From contig NW_019211456.1 of assembly GCF_002443255.2 (NCBI RefSeq), positions 21,259,061-21,323,060 on the forward strand: DNA of 64,000 nt, read 5' to 3'. How positions within the stretch are numbered: position 1 is the first letter of the stretch; each line of letters begins with the position of its first letter. Below the pieces are notes generated by a model. It was not told the origin of the DNA and made no database searches. It saw nothing but the letters and a program-made list of their open reading frames with translations. This stretch comes from Varroa destructor (Eukaryota; Arthropoda; Arachnida; Mesostigmata; Varroidae). Positions 1 through 9,480 of this stretch are shown here, one piece after another. A program made the translations under genes and the position numbers.

Positions 1-1287
1 CTCCAGCAAGGTGGCCTATCCGTGTTGCCAAGTTCGTGCTAGTGGTTACAGGTAGCTGATAGTACATGTCCGACAAACCCGACAAGTGCCACTATGATTA
101 TTACTAAATGCGGACCCGTGTTAGCTATGGTCCCCTATCGGCCACCCGTGGTTGGACGCCAATGGAATATATATATGCACACGTAGCTTTTATATATGGA
201 TACGTGTACATATACGATGTCTGGCGAGCGTTTGTTCACAAGTACCACTTACTACAACTACAGGTACTGCACTAGGTCTATTCCCCTATTGTCATGTGTA
301 TTTCTCGTTGCCGTAGTCGTGCTGAACCAGGGCAGACTTCCCCTTCAGCCATTGCAACATACCACTAGTAGGGAAGTTGAAATAGCCCTTACCTACCGTT
401 CAGCACATAGTCAGTACTATGACACTAATAACACGAAGTGACTACATTACCCTCGTATACCAAGCGTGTGACCATGCACATATATAATGCATGTATGTAC
501 ATACACGAATGGACAATTGTGGACAAAGCAGACACCTTTATAAATCGGATACGACGCGCACGAATGCATTTCCATATTTGCGCGAATCAGCTTTTCGCGC
601 GCTCAAAAGAACATTCGATGATGTGCAGTGGGTTTTATGGGGTATACGCGTTTAGCTGTACGTGGATCGGTAAGGCCGAAATAGGAACACCGCCGTTGTT
701 GTTGTTGTTGCTTTTCGACAGCAACCTGCGCTCTCTGCAGAATTCTATGCAACAAAAAAGAAGAACAGTAGTTATAAGCATTAGTATGACCATTGGGATG
801 AATAGGATTTCGTTATGCGTGTTAATTAATGGGGAAGCCCCGGGGAAGTAGCTTGTTTCATTCGATATGTGAAAAGTTAGAGGCGTTTCATTGAGGCCGG
901 TAGATTCATTATAGCTTCACGCTCATGGTGATTTCTTTCGTGCGTATTTGAAATCTCTTTCAATATCCACGTATCTATGCATTTCGCTTAGCCCCTTGAC
1001 TCTGCGATAATAGGCTTTGGTGTCGCTGAATGAAAGCCCCGCGTTTCACCCCTTAAAGCTAGCAAGCATATCTCTTAGACGGAAGGGGTAGGACTTGCTT
1101 TGAGAAGATGTATTACTCTAACGAAGATATTTCGCTGTCTGTTACACGCTCGATACAACTAATCGTTCAACACCAAGGACCGGTTTCCTATGCAGCGAAT
1201 TTCAAAAGTAGGTATCACCAAGGATGGCGTTTATTTCTAGCTCGAACGCTTGTACTGGAGATGTGTGGGTGTATTTTTTGGTTTTAG
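1..1287. other. noncoding-like stretch, left edge
   Basis: I see no gene I can support here. Frames of about 80 and 137 codons occur at 196-441 and 438-851 on the plus strand, but they lack strong splice signals or recognisable motifs and are within chance expectation. A short (GTT)5 microsatellite lies at about 694-710 and is the source of a leucine run in one frame. The stretch is otherwise mixed-composition unique sequence of intron or intergenic type. Confidence 0.5.
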
Positions 1288-1576
1288 CCTCATTTTCTCG
1301 AGTTCGATTTCACACTGCTCTTCCACCCTTGATGTGCTCCTAACTAACTCTGCATGCGAGATGAACCCTGGAACTACATGTAGAGTATATATTTTTTCAC
1401 AAGCGTCAAATTCTACCGATCTATATGAAATTAGATGCGGCCCTAGAGGGGCTAATATTTCGGTGGTGTCCATTTGTTTGTTAGAAGAGCTGAAAGGCGC
1501 AAACAGCGAAGGTCGGCGCTATTCGGTTTCTGGGTTTTGCTCAGCATTCCCATTCGTTTGTACTCTTTCTCGTTAG
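1288..1576 (+). CDS. candidate Cys-containing terminal exon
   Basis: An open frame runs from an acceptor-like site (T-rich tract ending in TTTTAG before 1288) to a TAG at 1574-1576, about 96 codons. The translation has spaced cysteines (SACEMNPGTTCRVYIF, later IRCGPRG and SICLLEE) and NxS/T sequons, as in an extracellular domain. I do not recognise a family. No good donor lies inside it, so it would have to be a last exon. An overlapping 78-codon minus-strand frame (1237-1473) shows that openness alone is weak evidence. Confidence 0.13.
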
Positions 1577-2321
1577 CCGTTGATTCCTAAATCACAGTGG
1601 ATTTCGACTCACTTTACGGACGTTATTTCGTCCTAAAATGTGTAAAATAGGCCGCAGTCTTTGCTCATTTTCGGAAGGCTAGGATAGAGCGAGGGAGAGA
1701 GTGGTAGGTTCTGCCAACATTTCTTGTTACTGTTGGCTTTCTAGGTAGTCGCAGTCACGGCTTTGTTATCTAGCAGTATAGACGAAATCGTGGATTGTTC
1801 GTTGTCTGATTGAAAAGTCGGATCGATGGATCAACAAAGGCATTCCCATGGGAATTTCCCGGTCAAGGATGCTTGTTTATTGTGTCAGGCATGCTTAGTT
1901 AATTTAATCCCATCCGATATGATCCTTTTCTAGGGTCAACTTTCAGACTCACATAACTATTCTATGCAACAAACAAAAGAACGGTTTACGATCGTGCTCA
2001 GATCCTTCATCGTTTTATTTTTCCTTTCCGCTTCTGTTGACTGCTTTTCTACAACGAAATAGAGGTGTCTATAATTTTTACGGAACCCATAAAACATGGT
2101 AATTACACCGAGTGTTTTTACTGGGTTAGCTCATGGCAAAATTGGGCTAGCGGGAAAGCTCTGTGTTTCTGGCTTTTGGTTCCAACCGTAACCTTCTCCG
2201 CTGCCCTAGATCTGGTTGTGCGAATCTGATTACAATGACGGTCTCCCGATCGTCCCTCTGTAATTCTCTTGCACCGATCCTAGTTATTTTCCACGGACTG
2301 GTCTTCATTTTATTTCTCCAG
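1577..2321. other. noncoding-like stretch before 2322 exon
   Basis: No feature is supportable in most of this stretch. A plus frame of 88 codons (2163-2429) begins here and overlaps the exon proposed at 2322 in another frame. The last 20 bases before 2322 are a pyrimidine-rich run ending TTTCTCCAG, which I read as a splice acceptor. Confidence 0.45.
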
Positions 2322-2771
2322 TGCTCGGTGTACGTTTTTCATCCTACGTGGCACAGCAGCCGCTGCTTTCCTTTGCTGGACTCCCTTGGCCGCCGGTCTA
2401 TCGGTTATATCTTCGCTTGGCTTCTATAGAGAGGGATGGAATTCAAAGGGGGGTAGACGCCAAGAAAGGGGGGAGCGACAACGACCGTAGTCTTGACTCT
2501 GTTTTCGGTCGGTCTTGGTCAGCCTTGGTTTCTGCCTCCAATTCTAGCTTCTTTGACTCCTTGCAGCGTAGAACGCAGCAGACGTATGAACGAGGCCGAA
2601 GAGCATGTCGATGGCTGTGCAGGGCCCCCACAGATTCTTCGCTGCGCAGCGTGACGCTGAGAAGAGTCGAGTTTCATTTGCTGCTAATGACTTTTGAGAG
2701 TCCGGCTCTATCTACGCCTGTATGGGGATCTGTATGGGTGTCTGTGTGTGTGTCACTGCGGATGTGCTTGT
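2322..2771 (+). CDS. candidate exon 1 of a three-exon model
   Basis: A 150-codon open frame begins directly after a strong acceptor (CATTTTATTTCTCCAG, AG at 2320-2321) and ends at a GTGAGTACG donor at 2772. The first two bases complete a codon begun in an earlier exon, and one base is left over at the end. The protein is Ser/Arg-rich (for example SIERDGIQRGVDAKKGGSD and RRTQQTYERGRR) and ends in a Val/Ser stretch encoded by TG-rich DNA. No family is recognised. The TG-rich end may be a microsatellite remnant that mimics a donor. What raises it above other frames is that the two following exons keep the same frame. Confidence 0.27.
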
Positions 2772-2818
2772 GTGAGTACGCGCACATGTAGCGTGCGCCG
2801 GCCTGCTTTTGCCTTTAG

Positions 2819-2874
2819 CCAGCGGTGGGTTGGTCGAGTGGGCAAACGGGCGATGGAATGCTTGCTTTCACATG
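2819..2874 (+). CDS. candidate exon 2 of the same model (56 nt)
   Basis: This small exon is bounded by a good acceptor (GCCTGCTTTTGCCTTTAG, AG at 2817-2818) and a GTGAGA donor at 2875. Joined to the 2322 exon across a 47-nt intron, the frame continues without a stop as SSGGLVEWANGRWNACFHM and ends in phase 0. An intron of 47 nt is short but within the range seen in arthropods. The peptide has no recognised motif. Confidence 0.3.
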
Positions 2875-2929
2875 GTGAGACACCGAAAAGAGATTCAGGT
2901 CCAATGAAGGCTGACTTTCTTGATTGCAG

Positions 2930-2987
2930 CAGCGATTCATGCAGCAGGAACGTTCAGTGAATATATATCGGATTCCACATTTACATT
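2930..2987 (+). CDS. candidate exon 3 of the same model (58 nt)
   Basis: The preceding 55-nt intron (2875-2929) has all the textbook parts: a GTGAGA donor, a CTGAC branch-point match at 2911-2915, the pyrimidine run TTTCTTGATTGCAG and an AG at 2928-2929. The exon reads QRFMQQERSVNIYRIPHLH in phase with the previous one and stops at a GTGAGTAGC donor at 2988, leaving one base. A further exon would be needed downstream. This is the most complete intron visible in the first 10 kb. Confidence 0.32.
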
Positions 2988-3324
2988 GTGAGTAGCGCAA
3001 CGTACAGGCGTACCAGGCCAGCTGAGTCGAGTCTAGCAGACAACATGTACGTAATCTTCGAGGGCACAGTGCCGTGAAAGCAAGTCCTTCACCGCAATGA
3101 TCCGATTTGTGAGCTAAGACGAATTAAACTGTATGCAGAAAAGCCACTATAATAATTATTAAAGTTGACTACACTGAACGTATTAAGTAATTATTGGTAC
3201 CGGTGTATACAATAATTACGTTAGATTAGAGCTTAGAGAATTAGATTGGAGCTTTGTATCTTGTTCGCCGTTTTTTTTTCCAATCTGCGGTTTGTTGACG
3301 CCGAAGGGAGGATTATTTACTTAC

Positions 3325-3382
3325 CTTGCAGAGCTGGTATACTGTTATGTTTAAATTATAAAATTTTACTTTGAACTTTGAG
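3325..3382 (-). CDS. candidate small internal exon
   Basis: On the minus strand, CCTATTTTTGCAG (AG at 3384-3383) is followed by 58 nt ending AAG and then a perfect GTAAGTAAA donor (GT at 3324-3323). One of the three frames is open throughout: SKFKVKFYNLNITVYQLCK. Both splice sites are strong, but 58 nt is too short for openness to count. I could not link it in phase to another exon. Confidence 0.2.
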
Positions 3383-4563
3383 CTGCAAAAATAGGTCCTT
3401 CGGATGACAAAAAGTAGCGCTTATTGTCCGCCTTATACTAAGGCATCATTACGTACACGACGATGATAATATGGCGAGAAGTACTTCTCAAAAATAGATC
3501 TATGGTAACTAATGGCACTCCGCTTCGCTTTTCACATCGGGAAAAACAAGAAATAAATAAAAATTGACATTTTAAAATAAAAATTGGCGAAATCTAAAAA
3601 AACACACAATTATTAGACGAAAGGGTTATCTTTTGTAAAACTATTTTTCAATTCTATTATATTTCAAATATTAATACTCAGTCACATTTTTCAGCTATTT
3701 ATATAAATAGATTAAGTTATCACGTGTAGATAGTTTCTTCGCAGATTTTTTACGTATTAATGTATTTTATGAAGAACAAGTAGAAATCGAATTGTACGCA
3801 GCATAATCTGCACTTATTGGGCCAAAGGCTTCACCCTGAAAACCAAATTATAAAACTATTAGCCACAAGGCCCAAGAGGTTTATGCTTATTTAAAATTTA
3901 ACGAAGGTCGATTGACTCTGCCAGGGGATTCTAACAAAGTGATAAGTGAACTTTGAAGATTTGCAACATTTACGAGAAGAGCTAAGTAAGCCTTTTCCAA
4001 CTGTCAATGCCGCTATTGCTTGTAAGCTTTGCCGTTGTCCGCCGGAGTGCGTACGAAGTTGGACAACGGTCCAGTGTAGGAAAACAAATCAAAATCCGAT
4101 CTACAGCGCATGCTCTCACGAACGTTCTTTGCTATCACGCCATTGACTTTTGTTCTGAGAGCCCAACATAAGCACTAAATAATGCGAAACAGCGTCCTAG
4201 AGAACAACCGGCATGTAAGTTGCAAGTTCAATAATTTCTAAATCGGTAAGCTCCTGCTCGATAATTCCTTATAGTATATCGGTTCCACTCTGATATCATC
4301 ACCAGACACTGCAGCGTAGAGAGGTGCGACGAATGGGTCTCAAGGAATTGGTCCGTGTGCGTGGCTTCTTGTAGTTGCCTAATGGCACGAAGGTCCGTCT
4401 AAGCCTACCCTTTGCCAGCACTGGCGTATAAAGCGACGATCATAGCTCTTTCGTTCGTGCCACGAATAATCTTCTGTCGCTTATGCAGCCCTGCCAAGAG
4501 CTGACGACTGGGAAGTACACATACGTTCACCGCAAACATACGGGCCGTGATGGGCAAACCTAA
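3383..4563. other. AT-rich noncoding stretch
   Basis: From about 3100 to 3900 the sequence is markedly AT-rich, with A and T homopolymers and TATA-like words, typical of intron or intergenic DNA. A 66-codon plus frame at 3946-4146 and an 85-codon minus frame reaching into 4481-4738 show no splice or homology support. Nothing else is seen. Confidence 0.5.
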
Positions 4564-4589
4564 GAGGAAGGGGGGGGAGGGGGGTAAGG
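4564..4589 (+). repeat. G-rich tract, G-quadruplex potential
   Basis: A near-pure guanine tract contains runs of eight, six and three G separated by one to three bases (GGAAGGGGGGGGAGGGGGGT, then AAGGG). At least four G-triplets with short loops can be drawn from it, so a G-quadruplex on the plus strand is possible. It interrupts the start of a minus-strand 85-codon frame, whose proline run is a by-product of the tract. Confidence 0.6.
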
Positions 4590-5160
4590 GCAGACATTAC
4601 GGCAACCATACGCACGAACTCACAGCAGTGAACCAGTAGCTCAGTAATACTGTTGGGAGGCAGTGTTACTGTGACGTCCGATGACAAGCAAATATCTATA
4701 TGAGCAAATGGATAAAGTAAACGCAAACGAGCTATCATCGTAGCGTCGGCTAACGTAGATCATCGAAATTAGTTTTCACAATTTTTGCTACGAAACGTTT
4801 AACTGCGGTTCCAACGATAGCGTTTCTGTATCTTAAATTCATTTGATTAAACTCGCACGTCTTCAGGTCTTGGGTAGCGGTAACAGAGTGGGCTGTTGTG
4901 TTCAGGTGATGAGAAAAGAGGTTCAGGTTGAGTGAAATGCGCAAAGTAGGACTAATGCTGAACAGTACCGAAGGATTTTTACACCCAGATTTTTCCTTTA
5001 TTTAGGTTTTCAGCATCTTCACTCATTTCTGTCTTACGAGAGACCTCCTCATGATTTCGGAGCCTGTGTCCTCTTTGTCGCTCCCCACCTCCCCATTTTC
5101 CTTTTTACCTTTCCACGCATGTGCTTGTTAGTCTGCGGCTCTGCAGTGTAGCATTCGTGT
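4590..5160. other. noncoding-like stretch
   Basis: Mixed-composition sequence with two short minus-strand frames (4481-4738 and 4750-4944) lacking support. The right end becomes pyrimidine-rich on the plus strand (CCCCACCTCCCCATTTTCC around 5083) before the strand bias flips to purine-rich at about 5270. Confidence 0.45.
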
Positions 5161-6657
5161 TTCTCAGGGCTTTCCAGCTCTTCCTAGTCGCTGTTCAATG
5201 CATGTACTCTTCGTTTTTGTAGGTTTGCATGTTTCTATATGTTTGTTCGAGTGTACCCTGGGTTTCAGGCAGAAGCGCGAATCAGACGAGACGACAAGCC
5301 GAAAATTAGAACAGGCCACGAGAAAAAAGCAGACGACTGAGCAGCCAACGAAATAGGGAACGAAAACAAGGAGCGACAACGTCAGGTGGAAAAAAAAACT
5401 TAAAAAAGGTAGCGTCAGCAGCAGCAGGAATAGCAGCAAAAGCGTAAACATAAGAAACACAAGTAGTCATCGCGCCATTTTCAGACTGTTTTCCTCTGTC
5501 AGAGACACTCAGCTAGAGCACACTGACGGCCTTGCTGATGCCGAGGCCAATTGGTAACCAGATAGTACACTGGCCGAGACAATTCTTTCCGTTTCTTCAA
5601 TGATAGGGGGCAGCTGAGCTGAGCGGGGGGCAGGTGAGATCTTTCTGCTTGGCAGTGGACAGTTACAGGCGAGGTAGTAAAATGTTCCCATCATTTTGCC
5701 GTCTGCGGTGGAGTACCTGGAGCTGCTGAACTCGATGAGTTTTCCACGGAGAGAGAACACGAAGAATATGATAAAAAAGGATTGAGAGTAGGAACAAATA
5801 CAGCCAAGCACTAGCAACGTGACAAAGACAAAGAGACGGACACAAGGATAACCGTCAAAGAGCAAAACATAGCGGAAAAGCGGACGTGCCGGCGAGACTA
5901 GGCGAACTAGGCACAGGCCGGCGAAGCAGTGAAAAGTTAGAGAAAGAAGGAAAGAAAGTGAGTTAAGGAACCAGACGAGGAACGGACGGAAGAATAGAAA
6001 GCAACCACAATGACATCTGGGGTCGCCATGCAACTTCGACGCGGAGGTAAGGGATCCAAGAAGCGTGGTACAGAGGTTGGGGAAAAACATTGGTAGCAAG
6101 CGGCCGCAATAGCACTGGCGCCGGCGCTCGTCTTTGCAGCGGCGATGTCGACTGGTGAAACGTGCGGGAATAAGTAATGAGGCTTCCGCGTTCTGAGACA
6201 GCCACAGCCAGCTTCTCTTCTACGTAACACCAGGAGCGACGCTCGTCGCCGCCACAGCCACTGTCGAAGCAAAAGTACGAGATCTGGCAGCGACGGAACA
6301 GCATAAGAACAAACGAGATGGCCTCAGTTCGGATGGCTTGAGACAGCAAACAGTAGAAGAAGTGACTCTGATGCTTTTGTGCAAACGGTGGTGCAGATGG
6401 TGGAACGTCCTAAAAGCGATAAAACGTTTTCAGGGTTCGAGAAAGAAAGGAGCAGAAGGGGAGGATCAAAGTCGTCGCCACTGACACTGCCGCAACGCAT
6501 AGATGTGCGAGACTAGGACATACGAGCCTTGGTCAGGAGGAGGCTGCGCCTCAATCTAAAAGGAGAAAGAGCAAAACGCAAAGGTGGCATCGGCAGCATC
6601 AGCAGTCAACTAACCAGGGCGCGGCAAGACAAACAGAAACCGCCGGGGGACAGAGCG
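5161..6657. other. purine-rich plus strand with long minus frames
   Basis: From about 5270 to 6720 the plus strand is strongly purine-rich (AGAAAGAAGGAAAGAAAG near 5940). The complementary strand is pyrimidine-rich and carries the longest frame in the window (5509-6099, 196 codons) plus overlapping frames at 5164-5460, 5937-6272 and 5963-6349. Stop codons are purine-rich, so a pyrimidine-rich strand is depleted of stops and long frames are expected. The low-coordinate end of the 5509-6099 frame (about 5509-5740) has GC-ending codons and a plausible hydrophilic tail (LPPIIEETERIVSASVLSGY), so a terminal exon there cannot be excluded. No domain is recognised. Confidence 0.4.
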
Positions 6658-6985
6658 CTATAAGAAAACGAAGACCTTGCAAGGAGTGAGAAGTCGCAAG
6701 GGCAAAGAAAGAACGGGATGGGTCTCTCTGTGAGTCTCCGGAGGATCGTTGTTGGTTGGCGTATCAGGCCTGTTGGTTGCGATGGTGACTAAAGCTGTTT
6801 CAGCACGCTTTGTTCTCCTCAAGGTACCGTGTGATTGTTGTATCCGTTTTACATCCGCATGGGGAGCGCTCGTAGGCAAAGTAATGGTAAACTGTGAAAG
6901 GGCTTTGGTGAAAGCAGCAGTTATGCTGGTGGAATATATGACTGAAGTAAAATAAGTGCTGTTTGAAGTAGTTGTAGCAACACCA
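6658..6985 (-). CDS. candidate Thr/Ser-rich terminal exon
   Basis: After a minus-strand acceptor-like site (CTTTTGTCGATCTCCAG) the frame is open for about 109 codons to TAG. Its first half is rich in Thr and Ser (GVATTTSNSTYFTSVIYSTS), followed by a basic stretch (RRTKRAE) and a Pro/Thr/Asp region. This would suit an extracellular or linker segment, but nothing is recognised. A 68-codon plus frame overlaps it (6749-6955). It lies at the edge of the pyrimidine-rich strand, so composition partly explains the openness. Confidence 0.17.
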
Positions 6986-8529
6986 CTGGAGATCGACAAA
7001 AGAACTGGTGCATTTTATTTAGAGTTTTCAAACGATCGATGGGTGTACGTCCAGTTTTTAACCTACTGAAATGTGATCGAGTAAGGCGGTGATAGACTTG
7101 GCATTGGTGGAAAAGAACCCTGGTATTTACTTATTGTCAATTGACAACAATCTTGGTGGTTAATATATTCGAGAAATATAGTCATATTCATATGAGGAAA
7201 GTATTGTCGTAACAGCCGATCGTAGTTATGCAAAACCGTTAATGCACATATCTGCCATTCAGTTAAATTTCGGCAGTCGAATCTGTATTGGGCTATATGG
7301 AAATATAAGCAGGCACACACACGAGCGACAAGTAGCGTCATGGATGGCTACGGTTGTTTTCAACCCCAACGTTCCTCACAACGCTTAGGTAACGTTCACC
7401 GTTACCTGCTTCCGGTAGGTAACGGCTTCTTCTTTTTCTTTTATCTGTTGTTTTGTTCAACGTGCGCACGACACTTTTTAGGTAGGGCTGTCATCGATGG
7501 ATAGAACCGGTAAGCTTCTTCTAGTATCATTGTAATCAATACTGGAACAAAGGGTAAACGAGAAAATTGAAGAAAAGATCTTCAGTACTGACGAATTTAG
7601 GTCTTGTTGCTAGTTCCATTGTCCGTTCATTCACCACATGTATTTCAGTGGTAGCCTGTGCAGAACATGTTCCCATCGAAGTGTCAATCATCATTTAGTA
7701 GCAAGGCTGTTCCTGTGCTGATAATATTATTTAATCGAACCGTTCGTAGCTGATCGCGGAATGAAACAGGTGCCGTAGGCCAACTCTACGATCACCTCGA
7801 GTCGCAAGGCAAAACCTTCCTGTCCGCCTATTATACAGTGTCGTGCAGTGTACAGCTTCTAGACCATTTATTTGATGACTGTTTGCAAGTATCTACGACT
7901 GCTCATAAATATCCTGGACCAAAGGCCCAATTGTTATTTCGATCAACAAAGAAATGGAAAAAAGCGACCTCCACACAAGTGGCAGCGGCCAAAAGTGATC
8001 GACAGATCCGACAGTTCGCAAACGGCGCCTCTTAGACTCGCTCACTAGAAAAGACCGCAATAAGCGGCCGTGTACCGTGGCAGGTAGATACATGAATTGT
8101 TGTACGTTCGATCCGGCTGCGCTGTTTTAGCTTTTACGTCCTTGAAGTCCTTATTCGTCATGTAGCACCGATGCATTCAGGCCCTGATCAACATTAGTCC
8201 TAATAACGCCGAATATTTAATCGACCGAAACATCGTATCGAACGGAGAATTTAGTTGTCATACCTCGACCAAAACAAACGTACAGAAACAAGAAAAAGGC
8301 ATTTCCATATTCAGCAGAATGGGGCGACTTCTGTTGATCCGTAACTATAAGCAGTGAACTCTGTTATACAATAACTAATATCAGACAAGTGGAATTTACT
8401 TGATCTATACTGGACATTCATGGTAAGCGGAATTCTCCAGATAAACGGTTACCTTCTAATGTACGTTTACGTAATAATGAATTGGCTTCAAGAAGAACCT
8501 AACCAAATAGGCCTAATCGATTTCAAACC
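6986..8529. other. noncoding-like stretch
   Basis: No supportable gene. A 92-codon minus frame (7063-7341) and overlapping 65-codon frames on both strands near 7838-8093 have no splice sites or motifs I trust. An imperfect local duplication of the GGTAACG/GTTACC type occurs near 7385-7422 (GGTAACGTTCACCGTTACC and a nearby GGTAACGG), giving a small inverted repeat. Confidence 0.45.
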
Positions 8530-9480
8530 TAAAGGGACTTGTACGTGGTGAGGTCAAAGCAGCGGCAGCAAAGGCGACGGAAATCGCTGAATACGGGTGG
8601 CGGGATCCAGAAGGCTAGGTGGCTGATATTGCCAAAATGCAATTGGAATAAATGAAGCTTGAACGGAGCCCATACTCCTCCGATAGGATACTAGCATGGG
8701 AGCGCCTGGTTGACTGGTTTGCTCCCTGGTGAACCTCTACAGCGATCGAAAAGTCTATACTATATGTGGGCCGACTCGATGTGTGGACACTTACTAAGCA
8801 GCAGCTGCAGTAGCAAACGCAGCAAGAGTGTGTGTGGAGGACATGGCCTGTGGGCCTGGTTGGTCGACCGCTTCGGAGACCGACAGGGGCAGTCAAACGT
8901 CGACTTTGAGTTGAATGAGGACGCGGAGCAATGAAAGGGGTTGGTCTGAGTAGCAGGCAAGCTACACAAGAGCAATTGTTGCGGGGTAGCTCGCCGTTTT
9001 CCCGTCGGCCGCTGTGGCGGTCAACGGAGCGTTGCCGACCCGCGGGCGCCACAGCTGCTTCTTACTTGGCGTTCTTGCTTCTTCTTTTTCTACTAGTGCG
9101 GCCATAGCCCCTGTGTCGCTTGCCGCGGTCGCTCTATTTTAGGAGTCTTGTGGGCAGACAGCGAGGTGAGTGGCATCGGCTGTGGAGGCGGCGGTAGGTC
9201 GCCAGCAACCCGCCTCTAAAGCAGCGAATGCCCATCGTCTAAAGGAGAAAGCGTCGCACAACGTTTCGCGGGAGACGGGAAAGCAAAACTCACATTCAGG
9301 GGGAACTAGTAATAGGACCAGGAGAGAAAAAGAAAGAGCACGCGGGAGGGGGGAAGGGCGAGGAACAGGCAAGAAGAAAGAACAGCATTCGAGCGGATAA
9401 TGGCGCGTGACGGAAAGCGCAGGCTGCAAGGCTCCGAGGTAGCTGCGAACAGATAGACACCAGTACGACGAGCTGCGTTA
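8530..9480. other. GC-rich island without a clear gene
   Basis: This stretch is richer in G, C and CpG than its flanks and has overlapping frames on both strands: minus 8615-9052 (145 codons, Arg/Ser/Cys-rich), plus 8710-8934, minus 9139-9429 and plus 9170-9400. The antiparallel overlap and low-complexity translations suggest that composition, not coding, keeps them open. A promoter or 5' UTR region is possible, but no TATA or initiator motif stands out. Confidence 0.35.

Noticed and set aside
2730..2780. TG-rich donors as certain splice sites
   Set aside because: GTGTGTGAG-type words in a TG repeat mimic donors; the 2772 donor is kept only because of frame agreement downstream.
5509..6099. 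Longest open frame (196 codons, minus)
   Set aside because: It lies on a pyrimidine-rich strand where stop codons are depleted by composition; most of the translation is hydrophobic low-quality sequence with no domain. Kept only as a regional note.
8615..9052. 145-codon minus frame in the GC-rich island
   Set aside because: Low-complexity Arg/Ser/Cys translation, overlapped by a plus frame, no splice or start support.
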